Notes: generated from the sequence alone by a model not told the origin. Shown: positions 1 to 10,046, counted from the first letter of the stretch. The stretch is 64,000 nt of DNA from Flavobacterium hydrophilum (GCF_003202405.1 NZ_QJHL01000007.1:1-64000), one strand, 5' to 3'. Program-made: numbers and translations.

Positions 1-2545
1 TGATAGTCATTTGCGGATTGGTGGATACACAATGATAATCACCGGCATTGGCAAGCGTTAAATTCGACAAGGTATATTGTCTGGAAGTTGCACCTGATAT
101 AGCGACCCCGTTTTTATACCACTGATAGGTATCAGCAGGCGTAAAACGATTATCCTCATACATGGTCAGGGTCTGGGTTTCTCCAACTGATTTTGTTAGT
201 GTTGTTTCAGAATCTGTTTTAGCCTGGTTTGAATATTGAAAAAAAGTAAGTTTACTTTTGTATGCACTAAATTGAGAAGCAAAATCGACAAATCGAAACT
301 TATTACTTTGAAAACTTAGATTGGTTGTAACATTTGTTAAATTCGGAATATTACCTTCTAATTGGTTATTGTATAAATTAAGGATTTGAAGCTGAGTTAA
401 CTGTCCAATTGTAGTAGGAATTGTTCCGTTTAATAGATTATTATTTAAATAAAGGTTTTGAAGTTTTGTTAGTTGTCCAATTGTAGCAGGAATTGTCCCT
501 GTTAATTGATTAACATGTAAATAAAGATTTAGAAGCAGCGTTAACTGTCCAATTGAAGTAGGAATTGTTTCGCTTAATTGATTATAGCTAAAATTTAGAT
601 TTATAAGTTTTGTTAGTTGTCCAATTGTAGCAGGTATTGTACCGCTTAATTGGTTGTAGCTCAGATTTAAGCTTTGAAGTTGTGTAAGTTGTATTATTTC
701 ATTAGGAATTGTTCCGCTTAATTGATTACTATACAAATGAAGATTTTGAAGGTTTGCTAGCTGTCCAATTTCAACAGGTATTGTTCCACTTAATTGATTA
801 GTGTGTAAATAAAGATTTCGAAGTTTTGTTAACTGCCCAATTTGAATAGGTATTACTCCCTTTAGTTGATTATTGTATAAGGAAAGTTCTAAATTTTCTG
901 TTAATAGTCCAATTTCAGATGGTATTGTTCCGCTTATTTGATTGGAATGCAAATAAAGTCCTGTAAGTTTTGTTAACTTTCCGATTTCAACAGGTATTGT
1001 TCCGGTTAATTGATTATTATTTAAATAAAGGATTTGAAGTTGCGTTAGCGGTCCAATTGCAGGTATTACTCCACTTAGTTGATTGGAGCTAATATTAAGA
1101 TTTTGAAGTTTTGTTAACTGCCCAATTGTAGCAGGTATTTTTCCGGATAATTGATTAACATGTAAATAAAGATTTAGAAGCGATGCTAATTGTCCAATGG
1201 TAGCGGGAATAGTTCCGCTTAATTGATTATAGCTAAGATTTAGGTTTGTAAGTTTTGTTAACTGTCCAATTGTAGGAGGAATTGTCCCAATTACTATATT
1301 GTAATTTAAATAAAGTGTTTGAAGTTGAGTTAACTGTCCAATTTCAATTGGTATTGATCCACTCAATTGATTATCATTTAGATAAAGAGTATTAAGTTGT
1401 GTTAATTGTCCAATTGCTGCAGGAATTGTCCCGTTTAACTTATTAGTGTATAAACTAAGTGTCTGCAGTTTTGTTAATAGTCCAATTTCAGGAGGTATTG
1501 CCCCGCTTAATTTATTATTACCAAAAAAAAGTGATGTAAGTTGTGTTAACTGTCCAATTGCAGTAGGTATTGTTCCGGTTAATTGATTAGTATGTAAAGA
1601 AATTGAGATAAGTTTTGTTAATAGTCCAATTTCATTAGGTAAAGTCCCGCTTAATTGATTTTGGTGTAGAGAAAGTGATGTAAGCTTTGTTAATAGTCCA
1701 ATTTCCGCAGGTATCGCGCCACTTAACTGATTAACATTTAAATAAAGTGTTTGAAGTTTTGTTAATTGTCCAATTGAAACGGGTATTATTCCGCTTAATT
1801 GATTAGCGTATAAATGAAGTGTATGAAGTAATGTTAACTGCCCAATTGATGTAGGTATTGTTCCGTTTAATTGGTTTTGATGTAAATATAGAGATGCAAG
1901 CTTTGTTAACTGTCCAATTTCAGTAGGTATTGTTCCGCTTAATTTATTATTATTTAAATAAAGGGTTTGAAGTTCTGTTAGCTGACCAATTGCTGCTGGT
2001 ATTGTTCCGTTTAAATTATTATTACTTAAATTAATTGCATTGACATGTCCTCCTATAACACTAATACCATACCAGGCTGAAGTAACAGGAGTACTAAAGT
2101 TCCAGCCAGTTTTGTTGGTCCAGTTGTTACCATTGGTACTGTTGTATAGAGCCAATAGAGCATCTTTTTCTGTTTGTGGAATGTCCACCGCAAGAGTACT
2201 TGCGGTTTTTGCGGTTAGACTATTGTTTACGGCTAAACTCTTGTTTGTATTTAGGGTATTATTTTGGATTATATTTGTTTCTGCTTTTAAGGTTAGCTCC
2301 GATGACATTTTTTGCAAAATTTCATCTTCACTTTTTTTCATTGCTGCATACTGTTCATTATGAAGCTTACGCATAAGTGCAACTTCTTGTTGTATGTTCT
2401 CATCTGTAAGACCTCGCTTTTTTAATGTCACACTAATTCTGGCAGTATCAAAGCCTGTTTCCTGATCGCTGAAATTTTGAGAAAATACAGTAGTGATACT
2501 CAAAAAGAGTAGTATGCTGAAAACAAATCGGCAGGTTAATTTCAT
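1..2545 (-). CDS. Secreted leucine-rich-repeat protein, C-terminus cut by window edge
   Basis: Reading from an ATG at 2545 toward the left edge gives a signal peptide (MKLTCRFVFSILLFLSITTV, cleavage near FSQN), a charged helical stretch, an LRR N-cap (ALLALYNSTNGNNWTNKTGW, then W-GI), and about 23 plant-type LRRs of 23-24 residues (LTxLxxLYLxxNxLSGTIPxxIGQ). The last visible part is an Ig/PKD-like domain (DTYQWYKNG, then DYHC). The frame was checked at several points and stays open to base 1, so the gene continues outside the window, probably to a T9SS tail. It starts 15 bases after the stop of the Rhs-like gene and should be the last gene of that operon. Extracellular binding or adhesion is the likely role; the ligand is unknown. 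The near-identical repeats could change number by recombination. Confidence 0.9.
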   Translation of the reverse strand, partial: MKLTCRFVFSILLFLSITTVFSQNFSDQETGFDTARISVTLKKRGLTDENIQQEVALMRKLHNEQYAAMKKSEDEILQKMSSELTLKAETNIIQNNTLNTNKSLAVNNSLTAKTASTLAVDIPQTEKDALLALYNSTNGNNWTNKTGWNFSTPVTSAWYGISVIGGHVNAINLSNNNLNGTIPAAIGQLTELQTLYLNNNKLSGTIPTEIGQLTKLASLYLHQNQLNGTIPTSIGQLTLLHTLHLYANQLSGIIPVSIGQLTKLQTLYLNVNQLSGAIPAEIGLLTKLTSLSLHQNQLSGTLPNEIGLLTKLISISLHTNQLTGTIPTAIGQLTQLTSLFFGNNKLSGAIPPEIGLLTKLQTLSLYTNKLNGTIPAAIGQLTQLNTLYLNDNQLSGSIPIEIGQLTQLQTLYLNYNIVIGTIPPTIGQLTKLTNLNLSYNQLSGTIPATIGQLASLLNLYLHVNQLSGKIPATIGQLTKLQNLNISSNQLSGVIPAIGPLTQLQILYLNNNQLTGTIPVEIGKLTKLTGLYLHSNQISGTIPSEIGLLTENLELSLYNNQLKGVIPIQIGQLTKLRNLYLHTNQLSGTIPVEIGQLANLQNLHLYSNQLSGTIPNEIIQLTQLQSLNLSYNQLSGTIPATIGQLTKLINLNFSYNQLSETIPTSIGQLTLLLNLYLHVNQLTGTIPATIGQLTKLQNLYLNNNLLNGTIPTTIGQLTQLQILNLYNNQLEGNIPNLTNVTTNLSFQSNKFRFVDFASQFSAYKSKLTFFQYSNQAKTDSETTLTKSVGETQTLTMYEDNRFTPADTYQWYKNGVAISGATSRQYTLSNLTLANAGDYHCVSTNPQMTI
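331..2040 (-). repeat. Array of about 23 LRR-coding DNA repeats (69-72 bp)
   Basis: A repeat of 69-72 bp recurs without a break and is recognisable on the plus strand by the core ggtattgttccgcttaattg and by a second core tgttaactgtccaatt. It encodes the SGTIP and IGQLT motifs of the LRR protein. Most units are 72 bp; at least one (near 1055-1065) is a codon shorter. Identity between units is high at DNA level, not only at protein level, which suggests recent tandem duplication. Confidence 0.9.
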
Positions 2546-2560
2546 TTGAATTTTAAAGTA

Positions 2561-5500
2561 TTATTGAACTGTAGTTCCTGTTGGAGCGCAAAGAATTACT
2601 TGTTTTTTTACTGTTGCTTTTTTACCGGGAGCTATCCTTAAACTTTTTCGTCCTGTATGAGACTGAGAAGAAGATACACTGATGTCGTTTTGTTTTAACT
2701 GCGCTTTATAATCAAAATGCGATGCTTTTACACATTCAGGATTACTGTCATAATCTTCAAATCCATCATTGGCAAGTTCATTATACTTTGTGTTGGAACC
2801 GACGGCGACAGGAAAACGATTGTTATAGCCATAAATAGCAGAGGAATAGCGGTTTAAGGCATCTCTGTTTTCTACTTCCTGACCATATGGGTTGTACTGC
2901 GTAACTTCTGAAGCATAGGTCCATTTGTCAGTGTTTTTTATACTCCATTTATTATCTTCAAAAAGGTAGAATGAAGCAAAATCGATAAAAAATCCTGTTT
3001 TACGAGGTGTAGGGTCAGCAGTATAATTTCGTCCTGTTAAATAGGCAAAAGATTTATTGGCTCTCCAGTTTCCTAAAACATTATAGAGATATGGATTGTA
3101 ATATTTATCAGAATCAGCATCGTCATCTTCACTTATTATTTTTTCATATTCATATATTAAACTTCCATCTTCTGCAAATGTCATTTTTGGCAGATTGCAT
3201 TCACATTGTGAAGGCCATATATCATTATATTCTACTGCAGAAGCATTTACAATTCTGTCATTAGCATTTGGAAGATAGGCAGGATTATTCTTTGATTCGG
3301 CAGCTGCTATTACATCTCTTGGACCGGTTATATCATTATTGGCATTATACTTATACAATGGGTTTCTCATAGAAGTTATACTTGCCATTGAAGCCATTTG
3401 CATATTACGATATCCTGAACGGATTACTTTCATTTTTCCATCGCTTGCGATATTTTTAACTAATTTTCCATTTATATCGAGCAATTTGAAATTTGTATCG
3501 GTTAGTTTTACGATCCAGGCTCTTATATATTGTTTAAATCCTTCGACATCTTTCCCTGTAACCCAGACTTCATCTCCATTAATTAAGTAGTCAGATAGTT
3601 TGTCTGTTGAATTTCCTTCGAATCTGTAGCCGTTATCGGATGCTACTATTTTTGATGTTAGCTCTGCATTTTTGGCAGCCTGACTCATCCCGGCATAACT
3701 CCAATAGGCAGGGAAATTAAAACTGTAATAATGGTCGTTGTACTCATTTGTCGTTTCAGTTAACAAAACTTCGCCTGTATCAGCATCCCAGGCGAGATTT
3801 TTGGTGGACACTTTTGATCCGTTGTCAAAAGCTATTTTTTCAACGAGAATTCCGGAGCTATGAATCACTTTTGTGGTAGTAGCTATCCTAATTTGATCTT
3901 CATGTTTAGAATAGGTGTAATTGACCATTGGAACAACAATAACTACCAGGGTAAAAGGCAGGGTTGCAAGATTAAACTGAACTCCTCCGGTTGTCGTGGT
4001 GGTTGTGCTTTCCCTGAAATCGTTTATGACATCATAATCTACACCTACCAGTTTATCTCTGATAGCACCTTCAGAGTCAATTGTGGATATAGTATTATTC
4101 AGCCTTCCGGAATTTGAGTTTTGAACAGTGGTCGTTTTGCTATAATTGTATTCAACTCCCGAGATTGGTTCTTTTTGATCTTCACCATATACCTGTTGAT
4201 TTTTTATTTTTCCATCCATATCATTTGTATGAACAGAAAATCCTTGCGATAAAGTAATATGGTTTTTTACACTTAGATTTAATATATTGGCCAAAGCGGT
4301 AGACGTATCAAAATTATGTGCCAAAGTGGTACGATCTGTTAGGGTTGGAAATTCTTTTGAAGTGTAAAATTCGGTTACAACAGATCCAGTGGCATGTTTT
4401 TTAACCACCATATCTACACTGTTTTGTTTTTTTTCCCTAGGCAAATTTGCTACAGTAACCCTGCTATACGTTATTTTAGGGGATGGAAAAAAAGATTCTC
4501 CAAAAGGCTCCTCGACATAATTTTGTACATCCGGACCTAATAAAAGTTCTTTTTTATTTTTATCATAAAAAGGTTTTACAAATGGATTTTCTTTGCAGCC
4601 TAAAGGTTCGTAAGTAGCCACACCGGATGAATTACCATCTTTATCGGTATAGGTATATTTCTGTCCATAAAACTGCTTGTAATTGTCATCACTGGTATTT
4701 TCGGTCATTACATCCCATTGATCATGAAGCTGGATGTTTTTAACCCTGCTGCCTCCTCCAATTTTATGTCCGTTTGTATTCATAAGTCGAATCCAGGACT
4801 TATTCGTAACAAATTTGCTGGCAATTCCATTGTCTTTTAGCTGTTGGTCCGGACTTTTGAAAATATTCGAAAGCTCCTGAATAGAGCCAATTAACTGCAT
4901 TACAATCCCTTTTACATTTTTAGTGTCTTCCTCTCTGTGTTTATCGTACATTAGACGGCTTAAGTATTGTCTTCCAAAATTCCAGCCTGCCTTTTGTATA
5001 GGATTTACCTTTTGTATAGGGCTTACTGGTGTACTAGATTCAAAGTTGTCTCCACTTCCAGTGTCCTGAACTGGAATTGAGGCATATTTGTTCACTCCAA
5101 TTTCAAAAAGTCTACAGCCAGAAATATCTTTCCTTACATAACCGGTAACATAATCATATTTATCTTCGCTTGCTCCCGGTAAGGGCTTTGTGGTGGTCAT
5201 GTTAAGAAGGAATCTGAAATACAGAGGGTTGTCTTCGCCTCCTAAAGATTTCAGATAAGTATCTTCAAATTTTTTGACGGCATTAGTTTGATGGATATCA
5301 AAATTTTTATCAATTTCAATATAAATATACTTACCCAAAGAAATTTTATTTATGTCGTTATAAATAGTACCGCTAGGGTTATTGCCGCTTCCTACTACTT
5401 TAAACATCTGCATGGCTTCCTTATTTTGTACAAAAGCATAGTCATCAGTTTCAAAATTAACTTCAATCTTTCCTCCCGATGGCAGCTGTATTGTTTTAAG

Positions 5501-8245
5501 CAACCATGTTGCGGCATATAGGTCTGCAGCTTCACGATCACTTTGGTCAACAAACGGGTACTCTGCATTAGAAAGATTTCCTAATGTTTTGCCATCGATA
5601 ATATCATTTGATTTTTTGTAATTTCCCCATACGTCATAAGCCTTCATGTCATAAGGGACATTCAAATCGTATTCTTTGACGTTGTTTTCGTGGTTAACAG
5701 TTACTTTAGAAGCATAGTTGAAAACATAGGGAGTAAATTTCCCCATTTTCGAGTTTTTATAAGTAAAATAAACTTTACTTAGGGTTAATTTACCTCTTTC
5801 TCCATCAAGGTCATCATTGTCTTTGTTAGCACCTGTGTTGTTTATATTGTTATCAATTCCTGGGCACAAACTATAATTATACTCAAAATGCGCTTCTTTA
5901 ATTGGTGTTGGTTCTTCTTTTGCTTCGTATTCGGGCTTAGAATAAAGTGAGATTTTATCGAGTTTATACATTTTAGAATCTTCACCTAATCCTCCGTTCT
6001 CATCGGCTACTCCATAACCATCTTTTCTTTCTGAGAGATGAAAAATGGCTACATGTGTTTTGGTAACTATTTTTTTAATATACAGTAATTCTTTCTCTCC
6101 ATAAATATAATTCCCTTTATTATCTTTCTTGCTCGCACGTAATCCTTCGTCATAATTAGCCATATCTTTTTTGAATGGAACCCTCCACTTATAAGTAGAT
6201 TTAGCCTTGTTTTTATTTTCGTATTCAAATTTGGTATAGGTGCCTAAGTCATCATCAGAAGGGCCGTCATCAGTCAAATCCTGATATTCAGATGATAAAA
6301 CAGACGTCAGTAAATACGAATGGGCATAAGCAGGTGTAGTAATACGATTAAAATATTTATCACCATCCTGGTCATTATTTATAGAATTGTCAGCATTTTT
6401 TTTATAAGAGACTAAACCATTTTTAAAATCTGCATCTTTTGCTAAGCCCACATCAAAAGTTGTTTCTTTTTTAACGGTATTATAAGCCGCACGCCCGTAA
6501 ATATAGCGTTCACCGCCGTCTTTGGTGATTTTTATTTCTGAAGTGTGATGATCATGTTTTCCTTTTATAGAAAAAGGGCTGATGTTGTCAAAACCTTCTT
6601 TATTTTTGTATTTGCTTGATCCATAGCTTAAAGCTTCTGATCGTGTCAATTTCTGGATAGATTGATTTCTTGACAGACGTTTTTTACGTATAATTGAACC
6701 TGTTCCTTCTACCTTTGGTGTTGCAGTAATATCTGTGTAGTAGTTTTTACTGGTTTTTCTTGAAAATTTTCCTCCTTCAATGTTTAACCTTATGGGGCTA
6801 TAACCTCCTAAATTTTCTTTCAGAATGTTTAATTCCTGATCAACATGGCTTCCTCCAATATTCTTGAAAAAGACTTTTTCATAATCAGGACTGTTGCCGC
6901 TCTTTTTTTCTTTAAATCTTTCTAAAGCAGGGTTTAATTGGTTCCATACTGCAGATTTGCTTTTTCCCAATGTTATTGTTTTGTCTATACCAAAATGTAC
7001 ACCACCGCCGGCACCAAACTCAAGACCTAAATTTCCTCCTGAACTTGCATCTGTAGTTTCATTATCGTATACATAGCCTACCTGTGATTTGTACGGGCGG
7101 TACATACCTGAGATACCTTGTCCCTGAATACTGTATATGTCATAAGTGTTGTTAGTAACAGGTAATGATGTCGTATTTTTATTAAATGTCCTGTCTTTTT
7201 CTCTGTTAAAATCCAGTACATCAGATTTACCGGCATTGTAAGTGTTTTCAAAGCCATAAGCTTTTTCTGTTTTATATTTTTCAGAGTCTTTTATTCCCTG
7301 ACTTGAAATATACCCTGAGAATTTCATTCCGGGCTCAATTCCCCAGAACTCTCCTTCAATATTAAGATTAAACATAAAATTAGAAGAAGTCATTCCTACT
7401 CTTTTAGTAGGTGTAAAGGAAGCATCGATAAAAGATAGTGTGCCTGACATACTTCCCGCACTTGATTCGTTTTCACTCTTATGCTTTTTTATATTTTCTT
7501 GATTATTGAATTTAGTAGACAATGACATTCCTATCGTCATACTTTCAACACCTTTTCTGCTATTGTAAGAAACACCTGCATTTAGTCCCGGATATATATC
7601 ATTGTTTGTTGTACTTCCTAACCTAGGAGAAAAAGAGGCTCTCGGTGAAACGGAGACTCCTTCTGACATAGAAGAAGAAACATCCATACCAACAGAAAGA
7701 TTATCACTTATTTGATAGCTAAGACCAAAAGTCGAAGAAACACTGACACCGTCATAATTATTGTATTTAACCCCCAAACCTGCGCTGACTTTAACTTTTG
7801 ATTCCTTTACACCAAAAGCAGTTGCGAAAACATTTGCAGCCGATCCAATAGTAATATTAGGTTTTAGGTTGTTTTCATAAATCATTTCATCACCATTAAA
7901 ATCATCCGGTATACCACGTAGCTGTCTGTTTATTTGTCCAACATCCAGATTCCAGCCAAGTCCTACCCATGAAGCTTCCTGATCCATGGTTACTCCGGAA
8001 TTGTAGGCAAGGTTGATTGGATATCCTCCAACATCCATGATTGGTATGTTATAATTAAAATCACCACTGGCTAAATCTACCATGTCTGAAGTCCCGATAG
8101 GAGTAAAGGCCTCAAATTCCGGTTGAGAAGGACCACCGGTCAAAGCATAAATCTGCATTGGCTGAAGGGTTTCCAACAATATCATCATGGCTAAATAAAT
8201 AGCAACTGTTTTTTTAAATTTACTTATTTTTCTTTGCTGGATCAT
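2561..8245 (-). CDS. Rhs/SpvB-type giant surface protein (N-terminal module without Rhs core)
   Basis: The 1894-residue product has an N-terminal hydrophobic segment (KKTVAIYLAMMILLETLQPM) and then the block typical of Bacteroidota Rhs/SpvB-like proteins (GTSDMVDLASGDFNYNIPIM and ASWVGLGWNLDVGQINRQLR). A long beta-rich region follows. Near the end is a YNPYGQEVENRDALNRYSSA segment that in relatives leads into the Rhs repeats. Here the protein stops soon after (CAPTGTTVQ) with no YD-repeat core and no toxin tip, so it is either a short natural form or has lost its 3' part. The start overlaps the lipoprotein stop by ATGA, so the two are translationally coupled. The product is probably exported to the cell surface; its function is unknown. 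Confidence 0.8.
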   Translation of the reverse strand: MIQQRKISKFKKTVAIYLAMMILLETLQPMQIYALTGGPSQPEFEAFTPIGTSDMVDLASGDFNYNIPIMDVGGYPINLAYNSGVTMDQEASWVGLGWNLDVGQINRQLRGIPDDFNGDEMIYENNLKPNITIGSAANVFATAFGVKESKVKVSAGLGVKYNNYDGVSVSSTFGLSYQISDNLSVGMDVSSSMSEGVSVSPRASFSPRLGSTTNNDIYPGLNAGVSYNSRKGVESMTIGMSLSTKFNNQENIKKHKSENESSAGSMSGTLSFIDASFTPTKRVGMTSSNFMFNLNIEGEFWGIEPGMKFSGYISSQGIKDSEKYKTEKAYGFENTYNAGKSDVLDFNREKDRTFNKNTTSLPVTNNTYDIYSIQGQGISGMYRPYKSQVGYVYDNETTDASSGGNLGLEFGAGGGVHFGIDKTITLGKSKSAVWNQLNPALERFKEKKSGNSPDYEKVFFKNIGGSHVDQELNILKENLGGYSPIRLNIEGGKFSRKTSKNYYTDITATPKVEGTGSIIRKKRLSRNQSIQKLTRSEALSYGSSKYKNKEGFDNISPFSIKGKHDHHTSEIKITKDGGERYIYGRAAYNTVKKETTFDVGLAKDADFKNGLVSYKKNADNSINNDQDGDKYFNRITTPAYAHSYLLTSVLSSEYQDLTDDGPSDDDLGTYTKFEYENKNKAKSTYKWRVPFKKDMANYDEGLRASKKDNKGNYIYGEKELLYIKKIVTKTHVAIFHLSERKDGYGVADENGGLGEDSKMYKLDKISLYSKPEYEAKEEPTPIKEAHFEYNYSLCPGIDNNINNTGANKDNDDLDGERGKLTLSKVYFTYKNSKMGKFTPYVFNYASKVTVNHENNVKEYDLNVPYDMKAYDVWGNYKKSNDIIDGKTLGNLSNAEYPFVDQSDREAADLYAATWLLKTIQLPSGGKIEVNFETDDYAFVQNKEAMQMFKVVGSGNNPSGTIYNDINKISLGKYIYIEIDKNFDIHQTNAVKKFEDTYLKSLGGEDNPLYFRFLLNMTTTKPLPGASEDKYDYVTGYVRKDISGCRLFEIGVNKYASIPVQDTGSGDNFESSTPVSPIQKVNPIQKAGWNFGRQYLSRLMYDKHREEDTKNVKGIVMQLIGSIQELSNIFKSPDQQLKDNGIASKFVTNKSWIRLMNTNGHKIGGGSRVKNIQLHDQWDVMTENTSDDNYKQFYGQKYTYTDKDGNSSGVATYEPLGCKENPFVKPFYDKNKKELLLGPDVQNYVEEPFGESFFPSPKITYSRVTVANLPREKKQNSVDMVVKKHATGSVVTEFYTSKEFPTLTDRTTLAHNFDTSTALANILNLSVKNHITLSQGFSVHTNDMDGKIKNQQVYGEDQKEPISGVEYNYSKTTTVQNSNSGRLNNTISTIDSEGAIRDKLVGVDYDVINDFRESTTTTTTGGVQFNLATLPFTLVVIVVPMVNYTYSKHEDQIRIATTTKVIHSSGILVEKIAFDNGSKVSTKNLAWDADTGEVLLTETTNEYNDHYYSFNFPAYWSYAGMSQAAKNAELTSKIVASDNGYRFEGNSTDKLSDYLINGDEVWVTGKDVEGFKQYIRAWIVKLTDTNFKLLDINGKLVKNIASDGKMKVIRSGYRNMQMASMASITSMRNPLYKYNANNDITGPRDVIAAAESKNNPAYLPNANDRIVNASAVEYNDIWPSQCECNLPKMTFAEDGSLIYEYEKIISEDDDADSDKYYNPYLYNVLGNWRANKSFAYLTGRNYTADPTPRKTGFFIDFASFYLFEDNKWSIKNTDKWTYASEVTQYNPYGQEVENRDALNRYSSAIYGYNNRFPVAVGSNTKYNELANDGFEDYDSNPECVKASHFDYKAQLKQNDISVSSSQSHTGRKSLRIAPGKKATVKKQVILCAPTGTTVQ

Positions 8246-8850
8246 AAGGCTAATGGAGTATAGGTATCTTTAAATTTAAATTTTAGGGTGCCCTTTCTAA
8301 AAAGGTAATCTGTATATACTAATTGTATTTTATCATTTGGGTCAATTCCGGAGAAGAACAGCATCACTTTTTGATAAGGAGCTATTTTATAACTACGTTC
8401 ATAAGTAACTCCCGAGCATGGAATGGTATCTTTTTTTGAAGTCACAACATAAAAGTCTTTATCAAGACCAAACGACATGTATTTTACAGCGTCGGTATAT
8501 TCCATTCCTGTAAAATCTTTAGCTAGTAAATCTTTCTCTTCGTCCTGCTGAAAAGTAAATTCAATTACACGTTCTCTTTTATTTTCTTCGTAAAGAGAGT
8601 CTACCGTTTTTAAGTTTTCTGTACCCTGATCTTTTAGTAAATAATACTGAATTGGGACTTCAGTAGCGGTAAAGCCGATATCCTCAATTTTTTGTGTATA
8701 GGCACGGGATTTCCATCCTATTTTTTCTAAGTTAAAATAGCGATCTCTAATCTCTGAATCGTCAATTTTTGTTGATTGGGAATCTTCTTTTTTACAGGAA
8801 AACAAAACAAGAAGCAGAAAGGCCAAAACAAGCCTACTTAAGTCCTTCAT
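8242..8850 (-). CDS. Predicted outer-membrane lipoprotein, unknown function
   Basis: The 202-residue protein begins MKDLSRLVLAFLLLVLFSCKKED: a short basic head, a hydrophobic core and a lipobox ending at Cys19, so signal peptidase II processing is expected. The mature part is charged and beta-rich, with no motif I recognise. Its start lies inside the end of the OmpH-like gene (17-bp overlap) and its stop overlaps the start of the Rhs-like gene by 4 bp. It is therefore made together with both and may help assemble or anchor the giant protein. That role is inferred from position only. Confidence 0.75.
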   Translation of the reverse strand: MKDLSRLVLAFLLLVLFSCKKEDSQSTKIDDSEIRDRYFNLEKIGWKSRAYTQKIEDIGFTATEVPIQYYLLKDQGTENLKTVDSLYEENKRERVIEFTFQQDEEKDLLAKDFTGMEYTDAVKYMSFGLDKDFYVVTSKKDTIPCSGVTYERSYKIAPYQKVMLFFSGIDPNDKIQLVYTDYLFRKGTLKFKFKDTYTPLAL

Positions 8851-9337
8851 ATTTTTTGTTTATGTATGTAAGTAAATCGTTTGTAACATCAATCTTTTCA
8901 TCAGCAAATAAAACATTGATTTTATTTTCTGATCCGATTATAAGCTGGTATTTATTTTCTTTAGAGAATTCTGAAGCATAACTTTTTATTCTTGCCCAGA
9001 TTTTTGAGGATTGTTCAGCAGCGAAATATTGATTAAACTGCTCTAATTCTTCTTTTTGCTGAACGAACTGCTGCATAACCAGTTTTTTTTGTGAAGGAGA
9101 AATTTCCGGAGATTGTAGTTTTGTATATAAAGAATCAACGGCCATTTTTTTCAGGTTGAATTCTTTTTCTCCTGAATTTTTTAACTCCTTAGTCATATTA
9201 AAATTATCAAAGAGTTTGATGTTATCTACGTACACAATTTTAGGAGAATTATTGTAATTAAATAAAATAAAAAATAGTAAGATTGTGATTGTTAATATGT
9301 TGCTAAATAGTAAAACGCTTTTGTAGTTTTTTATCAC
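8834..9337 (-). CDS. OmpH/Skp-like periplasmic chaperone
   Basis: The 167-residue protein has an N-terminal membrane anchor or uncleaved signal (LLFSNILTITILLFFILF). It then follows the OmpH/Skp pattern: a short strand (PKIVYVDNIKLFDNF), a long charged coiled-coil (about residues 50-115, rich in K, E and Q), and a closing strand-helix part (YQLIIGSENKINVLFADEKI). Skp-type proteins hold unfolded outer-membrane or secreted proteins in the periplasm. As first gene of an operon for large exported proteins it may be a dedicated chaperone. The start codon is GTG; a TAnnTTTG box lies 24 bases upstream. Confidence 0.75.
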   Translation of the reverse strand: MIKNYKSVLLFSNILTITILLFFILFNYNNSPKIVYVDNIKLFDNFNMTKELKNSGEKEFNLKKMAVDSLYTKLQSPEISPSQKKLVMQQFVQQKEELEQFNQYFAAEQSSKIWARIKSYASEFSKENKYQLIIGSENKINVLFADEKIDVTNDLLTYINKKYEGLK

Positions 9338-9360
9338 GGAATTATTGGTTAAATTTCCTG

Positions 9361-9368
9361 CAAATGTA
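9361..9368 (-). promoter_or_regulatory. -7 promoter element of the OmpH-like/Rhs/LRR operon
   Basis: On the minus strand this reads TACATTTG, an exact match to the Bacteroidota -7 consensus TAnnTTTG, 24 bases before the GTG start at 9337. No clear TTG was found at the expected -33 distance; the upstream stretch is almost all A and T. Confidence 0.5.
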
Positions 9369-9797
9369 ATTTTTTTTTTAAAATGTTAAAATAATTCTCA
9401 CTTATTTTGTTAAAATTTTTTAACATTTGTTCCTGATTACACAGACAATAATTAAGTGTGAAATCTAAAATAAAAAGGATGAATTTAATTTTCTTTTATA
9501 AGTTTAAGAACAGACGTTTTTTGCAAATTTTTAAAAACACTTTAATAATTTCTCCATGAGAAATTCCAACAGTATATTTCGAGCAAAAAGAAAAGAGTTA
9601 AACCAAGTGCGACTGCACATTATAATTTATAGTAAAGACTAGTGTTTTTAAGGTAATTGATAATTTTATTCTTCTTTGAAATTGTTATTAATGTGTTGAT
9701 AAATAATATTTTATAGATTGTTTCGACGATTGTTTTAAAATAATTAATAGTTATATTTGAATTAATCAAATGGTTTATTAATTTAAAAATATTTACT
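9369..9797. other. Non-coding AT-rich spacer
   Basis: This spacer lies between the divergent OmpH-like operon and the small gene at 9798. It carries a short hairpin (ttctc-cat-gagaa, around 9550-9565) and a half-match to the LacI operator (ttcgagca, around 9578-9586). No gene, repeat or convincing promoter pair was seen. Confidence 0.5.
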
Positions 9798-10046
9798 ATG
9801 GATAAAGCTATAAAACTAAAAGTTCGTAAGGAGTTAAATGGTCAGCAGCAGTTGAATATAATTAGATTAAAAGGAACTTTAATTTCTAAAGGATATACAG
9901 AAATAATACATATCCTGGATCAGGATGATGAATTTCATATCAATTCGTTTGAAACACCTTCGGAGACTACTAATGAAGTGCAGGAATATATTACGGCATT
10001 TATTAGTAAAGAAAATTTGACCGATACAATAACCCTGTATAAATAA
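9798..10046 (+). CDS. Small conserved protein of unknown function, paralogue of 63245-63502
   Basis: The 82-residue protein has no signal peptide or membrane segment. It shares a block (LKGTLISKGYTEIIHI, about residues 24-39) and its overall layout with the 85-residue protein at 63245-63502: a basic head with K-K or R-K pairs, the shared block, an acidic D/E-rich turn, an N-SF or N-TF motif and a C-terminal helix ending ITL. The high conservation of one block suggests a real, probably cytoplasmic and structured protein. I do not recognise the family. It stands alone with its own strong terminator. Confidence 0.75.
   Translation: MDKAIKLKVRKELNGQQQLNIIRLKGTLISKGYTEIIHILDQDDEFHINSFETPSETTNEVQEYITAFISKENLTDTITLYK

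Noticed and set aside
331..2040. Regular repeats considered as a CRISPR array
   Set aside because: Units are continuous, in frame and encode LRRs; there are no unique spacers and no cas genes.
2040..2376. Plus-strand frames opposite the LRR gene start
   Set aside because: They are antisense to a clear LRR protein frame and are made only of hydrophobic and Leu/Phe-rich shadow sequence.
9571..9590. Half-match to the LacI operator (ttcgagca) before the small gene at 9798
   Set aside because: Only one arm matches and there is no TTG/TAnnTTTG pair at the usual distance, so it is probably chance.
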